64,000 bases of DNA, taken from the NCBI GenBank assembly GCA_018398815.1, contig CM031603.1:1388488-1452487 (forward strand), read 5' to 3'. The DNA comes from Conus ventricosus. Lineage: Eukaryota; Mollusca; Gastropoda; Neogastropoda; Conidae. The notes beneath the pieces were generated by a model, which was not told the DNA's origin, did not search any database, and saw nothing but the letters and a program-made list of their open reading frames with translations. Shown here in pieces: positions 35,843 to 48,928 of the stretch; the first letter of the stretch is position 1; each line of letters starts with the position of its first letter. Position numbers and translations under genes: made by a program.

Positions 35843-38765
35843 TACACAGCAACCTTCCTCACAGCAACAAAACCGGCACATCACTCACCCACTGTCTACA
35901 TCCCCCCCCCCCTCCTACACCGTACGCTTCCTCCACAGCAACATTACCCCACACCCACTCGTCCACCTGTCTACATCCCCCCCCCCTCTACACAGTACCT
36001 TCCTCACAGCAACATTACCGCACATCACTCGCCCACCTTCTACATCCCCCCCCCCTCTCCCCAGTACCATCCTCACACACATTACCGCACATCACCCCCA
36101 CCTGTCTACACCCCACCCCCCCCCCCCCCCCCCCCCCTTACACAGTACCTTCCTCCCAGCAACTTTACCGAAACAATCACTCGCCACCTGCCTACATCCC
36201 CCCCCCCTCTACACAGTAACCTTCCTCACAGCAACAAAACCGCACATCACCGTCCACCTGTTTTACATCCCCCCCCCCCCCTACACAGTACCTTCCTCAC
36301 AGCAACATTCCCGGGCACATCACTCACCCACCTGTCTACACCCCCCCCCCCCCCTCTACACAGTACCTTCCTCACAGCAACATTACCGGCACATCACTCG
36401 TCCACTGTCTACATCCCCCACCCTCAACACAGTACCTTCCTCACAGAAAACCATTACCTGCATATCGCTCGTCCACCTGTCTACATCCCCCCCAACCTCT
36501 ATACAGAACCTTCCCCAAACAGCAACATCCCCCGGGCACATCACTCGTCCCCTGTCTAAAACCCCCCCCCCCCTACACAGTCCCTTTCCCACAGCAAATC
36601 CCCGGGCACATCACTCCCCACCGTCTACTCCCCCCCCCCCCCCCCCTCTAAAACAGTACCTTCCCACAGCAACATCACCGGCACATCACTCGCCCCCTCC
36701 CCAATCCCCCCCCCCCCCCCCCCTCTACACAGTACCTTCCTCACACAACATCCCCGGGCACATCACCGGCACATCACCGCCACCTGTCAACACCCCCCCC
36801 CCCCCCCCCCCCCCCTCAACACCCCTTTCCCACGCAAAAATCCCGGGCACATCACTCACCCACCTGTCACATCCCCCCCCCCCCTCTAACAGTACCTTCC
36901 TCACAGCAACTTTAACCGCACATCACCGTCCACCTTCACATCCCCCCCCACCCCCTCTACACATACCTTCCTCACAGAAACATTACCGGCACATCACTAC
37001 CCACCTGTCAACACCCCCCCCCCCCCCCAACCTCTACACGAAAACCTTCCCTCACAGCAACTTTTCCCGGGCACATCACTCCCACCTGTCTACATCCCCC
37101 CCCCTCACACAGTACCTTCCCTCACAGCAACATTCCGCACATCACTCGCCCCCGTCTACACCCCCCCCCCCCCCCCCTCACACAACCTTCCCACAGCAAC
37201 ATTACCGCACATCACCGTCCACCTGTCTACATCCCCCCTCCCCCCTCTACACAGTACCTTTCCTCACAGAAAACATTCCGGGGCACATCACCGTCCACCT
37301 GTCCACCCCCCCCCCCCCCCCCCCCTCTACACTACCTTCCTCACAAAACATTACGGCAATCACCGTCCCCCCCTGTCACATCCCCCCCCCCCCCCCCCCT
37401 CTACACAGCCCTTTCCCACAGAACATACCGGCCATCACTCGCCCACCGTTCTATCCCCCCCCCCCCCTCTAACAGTCCTTCCTCACACAATTTTACCGGC
37501 CATCACTCACCCACCTGTCTACACCCCCCCCCCCCCCCCCCCTACACTACCTTCCTCACAGCAACTTTACCGGGCACACACCGTCCACTTTCTCACCCCC
37601 CCCTCTAACAGTACCTTCCTCACAGCAAATTACCCACATCCCCTCCACCTGTCAAAACCCCCCCCCCCCCTACACAGACCTTCCTCACAGCAACTTACCG
37701 GCACATCACTCGTCCACTTGTCTCATCCCCCACGTCTACACAGTCCCTTCCCACAGCAACATTACCGGCACATCACTCACCCACCTGCTACACCTCCCCC
37801 CCCCCCCCTACACAACCTTCCTCACAGAAAACTTTCCCGGGCACATCACCGTCCACTTGTCAACATCCCCCACCCCACCAGCCCTTCCTCACGCAACATT
37901 ACCTGCAATCCTCGCCACCTTCACTTCCCCCCCCCCCCTCTAACAGTACCTTCCCACGCAACCACCGCACATCACTCGTCCACCGTCACACCCCCCCCCC
38001 CCCTCACAAGACCTTCCTCACAGCAACACCCCGCACACACAAGCCCACCTGTCTACATCCCCCCCCCCCCCCCTCTACACAGCACCTTCCTCCACAACAA
38101 TACCCAATCACTCGTCCACCTCTCTAAACCCCCCCCCCCCCCCCCCCTAAAACACTACCTTTTCTCCAGAACAATCCGGCACACCTCTCCACCTCTCTAA
38201 ACCCCCCCCCCCCCCCCCCCCCCCCTTCACAGTACCTTTCCTCCAGCAACATCCCCGCACACACTCGCCCACCTGTCACACCCCCCCCCCCCTCAAACAG
38301 AACCTTCCTTAAGCAACCCACCGGCACACACTCGCCCACCTGTCTACATCCCCCCCCCCCCCCCCTCCTGCACAGACCTTCCCCAGGAACATCACCGCAC
38401 ATCACTCCCCACCGTCTACGCCACCCCCCCCCCCCCTGCACAGTACCTTCCTCACAGCAACATCACCGGCACATCACTCGCCCACCTGTCTACGTCCACC
38501 CCCTCCCCCCCTCCTGCACAGAAACCTTCCTCACAGCAACATCACCGGCACATCACTCGCCCACCTGTCTACGTCCACCCCCCTCCCCCCTCCTGCACAG
38601 TACCTTCCTCACAGCAACATCCCCGGGCACATCACTCGTCCACCTGTCTACGTCCACCCCCTCCCCCCTCCTGCACAGTACCTTCCTCACAGCAACTTTC
38701 ACCGGCACATCACTCGTCCACCTGTCTACGTCCACCCATCCTCCCACCCATCCACCCCACCCCCT
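33040..38765 (+). repeat. ~73-bp C-rich array, about 75-80 copies
   Basis: The unit contains CACCTGTCTACATC, a run of 8-25 C, then TCTACACAGTACCTTCC, TCACAGCAACATCACCGG and CACATCACTCGTC. Units over 33,500-38,450 are full of one-base losses and substitutions, especially beside the C runs, whereas those at the right end (38,450-38,760) and in copy B are clean. Confidence 0.95.
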
Positions 38766-38769
38766 CTAC

Positions 38770-39052
38770 ACCTTACCCTTCCTCACAGCAACAGCTGCGC
38801 AGAAACACGCTGTGTACAGATCCAGCAAAAAGCAGGCAAGTGCAGTATGCATAGCCTCAAGCCAGAGTGAATACGGGTACAGCTTTAAAAAGAGAAAGAC
38901 AGACAGAAGGAAACGAAAGAAGTAAATTGTTGGCGATGAAACTATGCTGTTCAATTTTGTTTATAAAGAAATAAACATAACTCTGTATGAGTGTGTGTGC
39001 GTGCGTGAGAGAGAGAGAGAGAGAGAGAGAAAAGAGGAGAGAGAGAGAGAGG

Positions 39053-39089
<37 letters not shown>

Positions 39090-39868
39090 AGAAAGAGTGA
39101 GAGAGTAATATTTCTACGATAATGCTAGATGAGCATAGATTTGTTAGTTGGTGTTCTCCTTGTTGTCTTAAGTCGGTCCTCGCTCTGCACTGAAACCATA
39201 CAATGAAAAAAAGACAACAACCAAAACAAACATATTTCCCACAAAATTTCCACGACAGCAAACAAAAGAACAATAATAAAGGGAGGGGGGGGGGGCAGGG
39301 AGAAAGACCACGATTGCAGAGTGTATGAAAAGAGGTCAAAATAAATAAATGGTTCAAAAAGAGGGGTTTGCCATGACAGCGCCCAGCACAATAGGGGGGG
39401 ATTCGGAAGAGTCTCTTTAAACCAATTTCATAAAGTCTTCACTTCCCCAACAGCAAAAAATGTGATTGATTGATTGATTGAGTGACTGATTAATTGATTG
39501 ATTGCAGAGTCAGCAAAGGCATCGCCTGTGTATGGTAAATATTTGTATTTAAAAGCCATGCTTATTTACACAAGTTTTGCTTCTTTTGTTGGTAGTTTGT
39601 TGGGTTTTCGTCTTTTAAACCCGATCGGGCACGATGTGTCAAGTCTCGTCTTTAACCCGATCGGTCCCCGATGTGTCAAGTCTTATGTATCTGAGTGTTG
39701 CAGCAGGTGTTTTTGTATATTTCCTCTGATGGTTTTGACAAAACAGATCATAGTCCTTTGGCCTACAATTGGGATCTTCGGGTTGAAGGGCCGGGACAAG
39801 TTTAGCATTTTAACCGTATTGGGAAGAAACTTCTATCGATTCACAGTTTACAAATGTGAGAGAGAGGG

Positions 39869-39954
<86 letters not shown>

Positions 39955-40384
39955 TACTATGACCAGTGCCATAATTTTGATAATGTTCCCATCATTATCT
40001 TTGGTTCTAGACTTTAAGAGCAAGACAGCAGCGTGTACCTCCAGTAGCCAGGGGAACTGTCAAATTGAAGTGGATATCTTTCGATTAAATGTCTTTGTAA
40101 AAAAATAAAAATAAATAAAAAAGCTCTTAATCATGGTCTCTCTATTTTTAACTTTTGTTAAGTTTTCTACTGTTGATACAGAATGCATGCTCAGCATGTC
40201 GGGAAGAAAAGTGATTGCTTCAATCTAGTATTCACGTTATTGTTTGTCAGCATTTTAATAGCGTTCCGCGAGTTCCTATTACCAGAAACAATATCCTGAA
40301 AGTGGTTTGCACACATTTTGTTTTCATCGGAGAATATTTAGTTACAGACATTAGAGAAGGTAAGTATTCAGGAATCGAAATTTT

Positions 40385-40456
<72 letters not shown>

Positions 40457-41076
40457 TCAATACCTGTCCAATCTGAATTTGAGCTACGGAATCTTCATTT
40501 GTTACCGCCAAGGATATAGACAAAGTACATGACAAGACACAATGCATTTTGACCTCTTGGGTCTTCTTCAGGCAGAAACAAACAACATTTAGGACAGTGA
40601 AAACGAAGAACGAGAAACCACTTATCTTCTCACATTCGCGCATGATGAAAATGTCCGCCGGACGGAAACGAGGCCACCCAGGAGGGAATCATGAGAGTGC
40701 AAATAGTGAGGGGCGGGGGGAGGGAGGTTGAAACAATAGGGTTTGTATTTTGTTTCGTAGAATGGTATGATATATTAGTGACGGTAGTGATTATGGTTGA
40801 TTGATAGAGTGCTTAGTGGGGAAAAAAATTCTTGTTCCGACTTCAGAATGGCGTGCTCACGCACGCAGGTGTGTGTGTGTGTGTGTGTGTGTGCGCGTGT
40901 GTGTGTGCGTGTGCGTATGTGTGTGCGTGTGTGTGTGCGTGTGTCTGTCCGTCAGTGTGCACGCGCATGCGTGCCTGCACTTACCTTAAGGCTTACATTA
41001 TGCTAACCAGTGTAAGAGCAGAGTGTACATGGTCCTATCTTTCTAGTTCACCTGCAACGACGTCAGTGTGGGGATC
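38770..41076. other. Mostly non-repetitive tail of copy A
   Basis: Homologous to 50,660-52,760. It includes GA tracts (39,006-39,105, 39,858-39,952 and 40,386-40,454), a short ATTG repeat (39,466-39,505), a two-copy ~35-bp repeat with AACCCGATCGG (39,620-39,690), and a GT tract (40,868-40,960). About 1.07 kb (39,005-40,067) has no equivalent in copy B. I see no convincing gene. Confidence 0.7.
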
Positions 41077-42076
41077 NNNNNNNNNNNNNNNNNNNNNNNN
41101 NNNNNNNNNNNNNNNNNNNNNNNNNNNNNNNNNNNNNNNNNNNNNNNNNNNNNNNNNNNNNNNNNNNNNNNNNNNNNNNNNNNNNNNNNNNNNNNNNNNN
41201 NNNNNNNNNNNNNNNNNNNNNNNNNNNNNNNNNNNNNNNNNNNNNNNNNNNNNNNNNNNNNNNNNNNNNNNNNNNNNNNNNNNNNNNNNNNNNNNNNNNN
41301 NNNNNNNNNNNNNNNNNNNNNNNNNNNNNNNNNNNNNNNNNNNNNNNNNNNNNNNNNNNNNNNNNNNNNNNNNNNNNNNNNNNNNNNNNNNNNNNNNNNN
41401 NNNNNNNNNNNNNNNNNNNNNNNNNNNNNNNNNNNNNNNNNNNNNNNNNNNNNNNNNNNNNNNNNNNNNNNNNNNNNNNNNNNNNNNNNNNNNNNNNNNN
41501 NNNNNNNNNNNNNNNNNNNNNNNNNNNNNNNNNNNNNNNNNNNNNNNNNNNNNNNNNNNNNNNNNNNNNNNNNNNNNNNNNNNNNNNNNNNNNNNNNNNN
41601 NNNNNNNNNNNNNNNNNNNNNNNNNNNNNNNNNNNNNNNNNNNNNNNNNNNNNNNNNNNNNNNNNNNNNNNNNNNNNNNNNNNNNNNNNNNNNNNNNNNN
41701 NNNNNNNNNNNNNNNNNNNNNNNNNNNNNNNNNNNNNNNNNNNNNNNNNNNNNNNNNNNNNNNNNNNNNNNNNNNNNNNNNNNNNNNNNNNNNNNNNNNN
41801 NNNNNNNNNNNNNNNNNNNNNNNNNNNNNNNNNNNNNNNNNNNNNNNNNNNNNNNNNNNNNNNNNNNNNNNNNNNNNNNNNNNNNNNNNNNNNNNNNNNN
41901 NNNNNNNNNNNNNNNNNNNNNNNNNNNNNNNNNNNNNNNNNNNNNNNNNNNNNNNNNNNNNNNNNNNNNNNNNNNNNNNNNNNNNNNNNNNNNNNNNNNN
42001 NNNNNNNNNNNNNNNNNNNNNNNNNNNNNNNNNNNNNNNNNNNNNNNNNNNNNNNNNNNNNNNNNNNNNNNNNNNN
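41077..42076. other. Assembly gap, 1000 N
   Basis: Exactly 1000 N, a placeholder length. Apparent open frames crossing it are meaningless. It separates the two copies of the duplicated block. Confidence 1.
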
Positions 42077-42084
42077 GGTAGGGA

Positions 42085-43150
42085 GGACAGGGTTTTCTGG
42101 GCGGACATGGGTGGTGGGTACGGAGGTCAGGGTTGCTGGCATGCAGGGTTTGGGGGACGGGGCCCTTTTTGCGGGGCGGTTTGGGGGTGGGGGTACGGGG
42201 GACAGGGTTGCGGGGGACATGGGTGGGGGGTAGGGGAGGACACGGTTGCTGGGCGTGACATGGGGTTGGGTGGGTACGGAGGTCACGGTTGCTGGCGTGA
42301 CATGGTGGGGTAGGGTGGTCACAGTTGCTGGGCGTGACATGGGTGGGGGGTACGTGTCACGGTTGCTGGGCATGACATGGGTGAGGGGTACGGAGGTCAC
42401 GGTTGCTGGGCGTGACATGGGTGGGGGTACGGAGGTCACGGTTGCGGGGCGTGACAGGGGGGGGGGGGGGGGGTAGGGCAGTCACGGTTGCTGGGCGTGA
42501 CATGGTGGGGGGTACGGAGGTCACGGTTGCTGGGCGTGACATGGGTGGGGGTAGGGTGGTCACGGTTGCTGGGCGTGACATGGGTGGGGGGGAGGTACGG
42601 TGGTCACGGTTGTTGGGCGTGACATGGGTGGGGGGTACGGAGATAAACGGATGCTGGGCGTGACATGGGTGGGGGTACGGAGGTCACGGTTGCTGGGCAT
42701 GACATGGGTGAGGGGTACGGAGGTCACAGTTGCTGGGCGTGACATGGGTGAGGGGTACGGAGGTCACGGTTGCTGGGGCGTGACATGGGGGGGGGGGGGG
42801 GGGGTAGGGTGGTCACGGTTGCTGGGCGTGACATGGTTGGGGGGGGGTACGGTGGTCACGGTTGCTGGGCGTGACATGGGTGGGGTGTAGGGCATCACGG
42901 TTGCTGGGCGTGACATGGGTGGGGGTACGGTGGTCACGGTTGCTGGCGTGACATGGGTGGGTGGGGGGTACGGTGGTCACGGTTGCTGGGCGTGACATGG
43001 GTGGGGGTAGGGTGGTCAGGTTGCTGGCCATGGGGGGGGTGGGCGGTCACGGTTGCTGGGCGTGACATGGGTGGGGGTAAGGTGGTCACGTTTGCTGGGC
43101 GTGACATGGGTGGGGGTACGGAGATCACGGTTGCTGGGCATACATGGGTG
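42085..43150 (+). repeat. 39-bp array (copy B)
   Basis: Same unit as 21,095-21,560 but about 27 copies, so this array is longer in B than in A although the block as a whole is shorter. Confidence 0.94.
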
Positions 43151-43326
43151 GGGGAACGCGGAGGAGTTGCAGATACAGTTTGTGATGTGGGGGTGGGGTG
43201 GGCGCACTGGAGAGAGAGAGAGAGGGGGGAGATGCGTAGTCAGATGGGTGGGAGTACAGGGACAGCAGACTTCATAGCTCACATGGGTGATGGTAGGAGG
43301 CGCAGATGTCAGATCATGACATAGGT

Positions 43327-43548
43327 AGGAATCAGGGGGGGGGGGGGGGGGGGGGGGGGGCAGGCGGTAGAATTCAGGGCGGACATGACTGGGAATATTG
43401 GGGCAGTAGAGGGGGGGGGGTGGCGGTGCGGATTTCCGCGCCTGACCTAGTAAGGATAAACGAGAGGAATCGTGTGTGTGCGCGTGCTTGCGTGTGGTGT
43501 GTGTGTGTGCGTGCGTTGTGTATGCATGTGTGTGTGTGGCGTGTGTGA
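43327..43548. repeat. Poly-G and GT tracts (copy B)
   Basis: A G run at 43,327-43,361 and a (GT)n stretch at 43,471-43,548, matching 21,739-21,990. Confidence 0.9.
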
Positions 43549-43589
43549 AATGTAAATTAGGGTAGGGTAGGAAGGCGTAATATGGTGAA

Positions 43590-43975
43590 CGTACAGGGTG
43601 CGTGGATTTCAGGGTGACATGGGTTAAGGTACAGATGCACAGATTTCAGGCGTGACATGGGTTAAGGTACAGGATGCGCATATTTCAGGACGTGACATGG
43701 TTAAGGTACAGGGGGCACAGATTTCAGGGCGTGACATGGGTTAAGGTACAGGATGCACCAGATTCAGGGCGTGACATGGGTTAAGGTACAGGGGGCACAG
43801 ATCTCAGGGCGTGACATGGGTTTAAGGTACAGGATGCACAGATTTCAGGCGTTACATGGGTTAAGGTACAGGATGCACAGATTTCAGGGCGTGACATGGG
43901 TTAAGGTACAGGGGCACAGATTTCAGGGCGTGACATGGTTAAGGTAAGGGGGCACAGATTTCAGGCGTCACATGA
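43590..43975 (+). repeat. 40-bp array (copy B, first block)
   Basis: About 9-10 units of the CACAGATTTCAGGGCGTGAC family, against about 24 in copy A. Confidence 0.94.
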
Positions 43976-45740
43976 GCAAGGGGTCGGGGATGAAGGTTGA
44001 GACATGGTGGTTACTGGGCCAAGGGGGGGGAGGATAAAGGCATGACGTGGCTGCTTTATATGGGGCAGAGGGGTTGGGGATAAAAAGCGTTGTATGGTGG
44101 ACGTATTGGTCAGAGGGACGCAAATGAAGGCTGTGACATGTCTTATTGGAAAGAGTGGGGAATGAACACCTTTACATGGCAGACGTATTGGCGCATAGGG
44201 GGTGCGGATGAAGGGCGTGACATTGTGGGTGTAGTGGAACAGAGGGGGTGCGGATGAAGGGCGTGACATGTGGGTGTATTGGAGCAGAGGGCGCGGATGA
44301 AGGGCGTGACATTGTGGGTGTAGTGGAACAGAGGGTGCGGATGAAGGCGTGACATGGTGGGTGTATTGGAGCAGAGGGGTGCGGATGAAGGGCGTTACAT
44401 TGTGGGTGTAGTGAACAGAGGGAGCTGATGAAGGGCGTGACATGGTGGGTGTATTGGAGCAAGGGGTGCGGATGAAGGGCGTTACATTGTGGGTGTAGTG
44501 GAACAGAGGGGAGCGGATGAAGGGCGTGACATGGTGGGTGTATTGGAGCAGAGGGGCGCGGATGAAGGGCGTGACATGGTGGGTGAGTGGAGCAGAGGGC
44601 GCGGATGAAGGGCGTGACATGGTGGGTGTAGTGGAGCAGAGGGGCGCGGATGAAGGCGTTACATGGTGGGAGCAGAGGGGCGCGGATGAAGGGCGTTACA
44701 TGGTGGGTGTATTGGAGCAGTGGGGCGCGGATGAAGGGCGTGACATTGTGGTGTAGTGGAACAGAGGGAGCGGATGAAGGGCGTGACATGGTGGGTGTAC
44801 TGAACAGAGGGGAGCGGATGAAGGGCGTGACATGGTGGGTGTACTGGAACAGAGGGAGCGGATGAAGGGCGTGACATTGTGGGTGTACTGGAACAGAAGG
44901 GGAGCTGATGAAGGGCGTGACATGGTGGGTGTAGTGGAACAGAGGGGCGCGGATGAAGGGCGTTACATTGTGGGTGTACTGGAACAGAAGGGAGCTGATG
45001 AAGGGCGTGACATGTGGGTGTAGTGGAACAGAGGGGCGCGGGATGAAGGGCGTGACATTGTGGGTGTAGTGGAACAGAGGGGAGCGGATGAAGGACGTTA
45101 CATGGTGGGTGTACTGGAACAGAGGGAGCGGATGAAGGGCGTTACATTGTGGGTGTACTGGAACAGAGGTAGCGGATGAAGGGCGTGACATTGTGGGTGA
45201 GTGGAACAGAGGGTAGCGGATGAAGGCGTACATTGTGGTGTAGTGGAACAGAGGGGAGCGGAATGAAGGGCGTGACATTGTGGGTGTAGTGGAACAGAGG
45301 GGAGCGATGAAGGCCGTTACATTGTGGTGTATTGGAACAGAGGGAACGGATGAAGGCCGTTACATGGGTGATTGGAGCAGAGGTGAGCGGATGAAGGGCG
45401 TGACATGGGTGGGTGTATTGGAGCAGAGGGGCGCGGATGAAGGGCGTGACATTGTGGGTGTAGTGGAGCAGAGGGGCGCGATGAAGGGCGTTACATGGTG
45501 GGTGTAGTGGAGCAGGGGGCGCGGATGAAGGGCGTGACATTGTGGGTGTATTGGAGCAGAGGGGCGCGGATGAAGGCGGTGACATGGTGGTGTATTGGAG
45601 CAGAGGGGCGCGGATGAGGCGTGACATTGTGGGTGTAGTGAACAGAGGGGCGCGGATGAAGGGCGTGACGTGGTGGGTGTAGTGGAGCAGAGGGGCGCGG
45701 ATGAAGGGCGTGACATTGTGGGTGTAACTGAGCAGAGGGG
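43976..45740 (+). repeat. 45-bp array (copy B)
   Basis: Same family as 22,996-25,160. The short unit form common in copy A is rare here. Confidence 0.94.
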
Positions 45741-46254
45741 AGCAGATGCAAGGCAAATGGGTGGGCGTGATCGGGCAGAGGGGGGCAAAGATGCAGGTTT
45801 TGAAATGGATGGACAAGGAGAGTGGTCCGGATGCAGGCGTGACATGTGTGGAGGGGAGGGAACGGATGCAGGGCGTATTGGGGTGGAGGGGTCATGGATG
45901 CCTGGTGTGCATGACACAGATGGATGTATTGGGACAGGGGGCGGATGAAGGCCGTAACATGGTGGCTTATTGGCGCAGATGGGCATGGATGACGGTCGTG
46001 ACATGGTGGGTGTATTGGGCATGATGGCGTCATGGTGGTGATATTGGGGCGAAGAGGGCACAGATGCAGGGCATGATATGGGTGGGCGTGGAGGATGGGC
46101 GTGGATGCAATGCGCCTGGGTGAACTGGAGGGGGGATGGGGGAGATGGAATGGATGCAGTGTTGGAAATGGATGGATGTAAGGAAGGGGAGGGGGAGGGA
46201 GTGTGGATGCATATGAGTGGACATGATAGTTGGGGGGAGCGTGTATGAGGGGGG

Positions 46255-47070
46255 GTGACATGGGTGAGGTACAGGGGGCACAGATTTCAGGGCGTGACAT
46301 GGGTGAGGGTACAGGATGCAGATTTCAGGGCGTGACATGGGTGGTGAGAGTACAGGATGTACAGATTTCAGGGCGTGACATGGGTTAAGGTACAGGATGC
46401 ACAGATGTCAGGACGTGACATGGGTGGTGAGTACAGGATGCACAGATTTCAGGCGTGTCATGGGTGAGGGTACAGGATGCACAGATTTCAGGGCGTGACA
46501 TGGGTGAGGGTACAGGATGCACAGATTTCAGGGCGTGACATGGGTGGTGAGGTACAGGATGCACAGATTTCAGGGCGTGACATGGGTGGTGAGGTACAGG
46601 ATGCACAGATTTCAGGGCGTGACATGGGTGGTGAGGTACAGGGTGCACAGATTTCAGGGCGTGACATGGGTGAGGGTACAGGATGCACAGATTTCAGGCG
46701 TGACATGGGTGGTAAGGTACAGGATGCACAGATTTCAGGGCGTGACATGGGTTAAGGTACAGGGGGCACATATTTCAGGGCGTGACATGGGTTAAGGTAC
46801 AGGGGGCACATATTTCAGGGCGTGACATGGGTTAAGGTACAGGGGGCACAGATTTCAGGGCGTGACATGGGTTAAGGTACAGGATGCACATATTTCAGGG
46901 CGTGACATGGGTTAAGGTACAGGATGCACAGATTCAGGGCGTGACATGGGTGGTATGGTACAGGATGCACAGATTTCAGGGCGTGACAGGGTTAAGGTAC
47001 AGGGGGCACAGATTTCAGGGCGTGACATGGTCAAGGTACAGGGGCACAGATTTCAGGGCGTGACATGGTG
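46255..47070 (+). repeat. 40-bp array (copy B, second block)
   Basis: Homologous to 29,240-30,040. Its left edge is fused directly to sequence homologous to 25,725-25,957 at the word GTGACATGGGTGAG (46,255-46,268). Confidence 0.94.
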
Positions 47071-47076
47071 AGGAAA

Positions 47077-47262
47077 GTCCTTCACCCTTGTTGTCCTTAT
47101 AGTCCTTCACCCCTGTTGTCCTTATAGTCCTTCGCCCTTGTTGTCCTTATAGTCCTTCACCCCTGTTGTCCTTATAGTCCTTCAGCCCTGTTGTCCTTAT
47201 AGTCCTTCACCCTTGTTGTCCTTGTCCATATAGTCCTTCACCCTTGTTGTCCTTTTAGTCTG
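47077..47262 (+). repeat. 25-bp array (copy B)
   Basis: Same unit as 30,041-30,345 with fewer copies (about 7). Confidence 0.92.
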
Positions 47263-47319
47263 TCATACTTCCCGGGACACGAGTCCAGTTCTGCAGTTCC
47301 GACAGAGAGCCAAAGCCAA

Positions 47320-47560
47320 GAGTCCAGGCCTGGCTAAGCAGTGGTCAGTGTGGCTGCATTAGTGTCCGTGGCATGCAGAGTCCAGGCCTGGCTAAGCTGT
47401 GGTCGGTGTGGCTGCGTCAGTGTCCGTGGCATGCAGAGTCCAGGCCTGGCTAAGCTGTGGTCAGTGTGGCTGCATTGGTGTCCGTGGCATACAGAGTCCA
47501 GGCCTGGCTAAGCTGTGGTCAGTGTGGCTGCTTCAGTGTCCCGTGGCCCTGGTCATCAGA
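47320..47560 (+). repeat. 58-bp array (copy B)
   Basis: About four copies of the GAGTCCAGGCCTGGCTAAGC unit. Confidence 0.92.
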
Positions 47561-47649
47561 GGGAAGGTGGGTCAGGAGCGGTCAAGGTTGCGAGCTGTTT
47601 TTTAATTAAAAAAAAAATCATTTTCTTATATTTTTTGTTGTTGTTGTGA

Positions 47650-47945
47650 GCTGTTTTGTCGGCCCTTTCCCCCCAGTGTGGGCACAGCAGACTGCAGTGG
47701 TCAGTGGGTCAGGAGGGGTCAAGGTTATCAGCTGTTTTGTTGACCCCTTTCCCCAGTGTGGACACAGCAGACTGCAGTGGTCAGTGGGTCAGGAGGGTCA
47801 AGGTTGTCAGCTGTTTTGTTGACCCCTTTCCCCCAGTGTGGACACAGCAGACTGCAGTGGTCAGTGGGTCAGGAGGGGTCAAGGTTGTCATGCTGTTTTG
47901 TTGACCCCTTTCCCCCAGTGTGGGCACAGCAGACTGCAGTGGTTA
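47650..47945 (+). repeat. 81-bp array (copy B)
   Basis: About 3.5 clean copies of the unit present about 23 times at 30,665-32,535. Confidence 0.94.
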
Positions 47946-47989
47946 GGAAATCAGAGCCACATGCCTGCTGGAAAGAAAGACGAGGCACG

Positions 47990-48196
47990 CGCTCGCGCGT
48001 TCGAGAAAATGAAAGAGCACGAGCACATGCGCATGCGCGCACGCACACACATGCGCATGCACACACAACGAGGACACACACACAGATGCACACACTAGCA
48101 TGCGCGCACGCGCGCACACGCACGCGCACACACACACACGCACACGCACACACGCACACGCACACACACACACCCACGGACGAACGCACGCACACT

Positions 48197-48275
<79 letters not shown>
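47990..48275. repeat. CA/CACG microsatellite (copy B)
   Basis: CG-containing CA repeats, pure CA over about 48,200-48,272. Confidence 0.95.
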
Positions 48276-48276
<1 letters not shown>

Positions 48277-48354
48277 GAGAAATACACAGAGACGCAGAGA
48301 GAGAGAGACAGTCTGATTCCAGCATCAAATGAACGACACTTCGCCACTCGCTCA

Positions 48355-48928
48355 TCACAGCAACATCAACCGGCACACCACTCGCCCACCTGTCTACATC
48401 CACCCCCCACCACCACCCCCTCTACACAGTACCTTCCTCACAGCAACATCACCGGCACATCACTCGTCCACCTGTCTACACATCCCCCCCCCCCCCCTCC
48501 CCCCCTCTACACAGTACCTTCCTCACAGCAACATCACCGGCACATCACTCGCCCCCCCTGTCTACATCCCCCCCCCCCCCCTCCCTCTACACAGTACCTT
48601 CCTCACAGCAACATCACCGGCACATCACTCGCCCACCTGTCTACATCCCCCCCCCCCCCCTCTCTACACAGTACCTTCCTCACAGCAACATTACCGGCAT
48701 ATCACTCGTCCACCTGTCTACATCCTCCCCCCCCCCTCCCCTACACAGTACCTTCCTCACAGCAACATTACCGGCATATCACTCGTCCACCTGTCTACAT
48801 CCCCCAACCCCCCTCTCTACACAGTACCTTCGTCTCGGCAACATCATCGGCACATCACTCACCCACCTGTTCACATACCCCGCCCCCCTCTACACAGTAC
48901 CTTCCTCACAGCAACATTACCGGCACAT
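48355..48928 (+). repeat. 73-bp array (copy B, left of LINE)
   Basis: About 8 clean units. The array is cut by the LINE and continues at 50,274. Confidence 0.95.

Noticed and set aside
40832..42439. Open frames spanning the 1000-N gap
   Set aside because: Most of the translation is unknown residues from N. The ends are microsatellite and 39-bp array.
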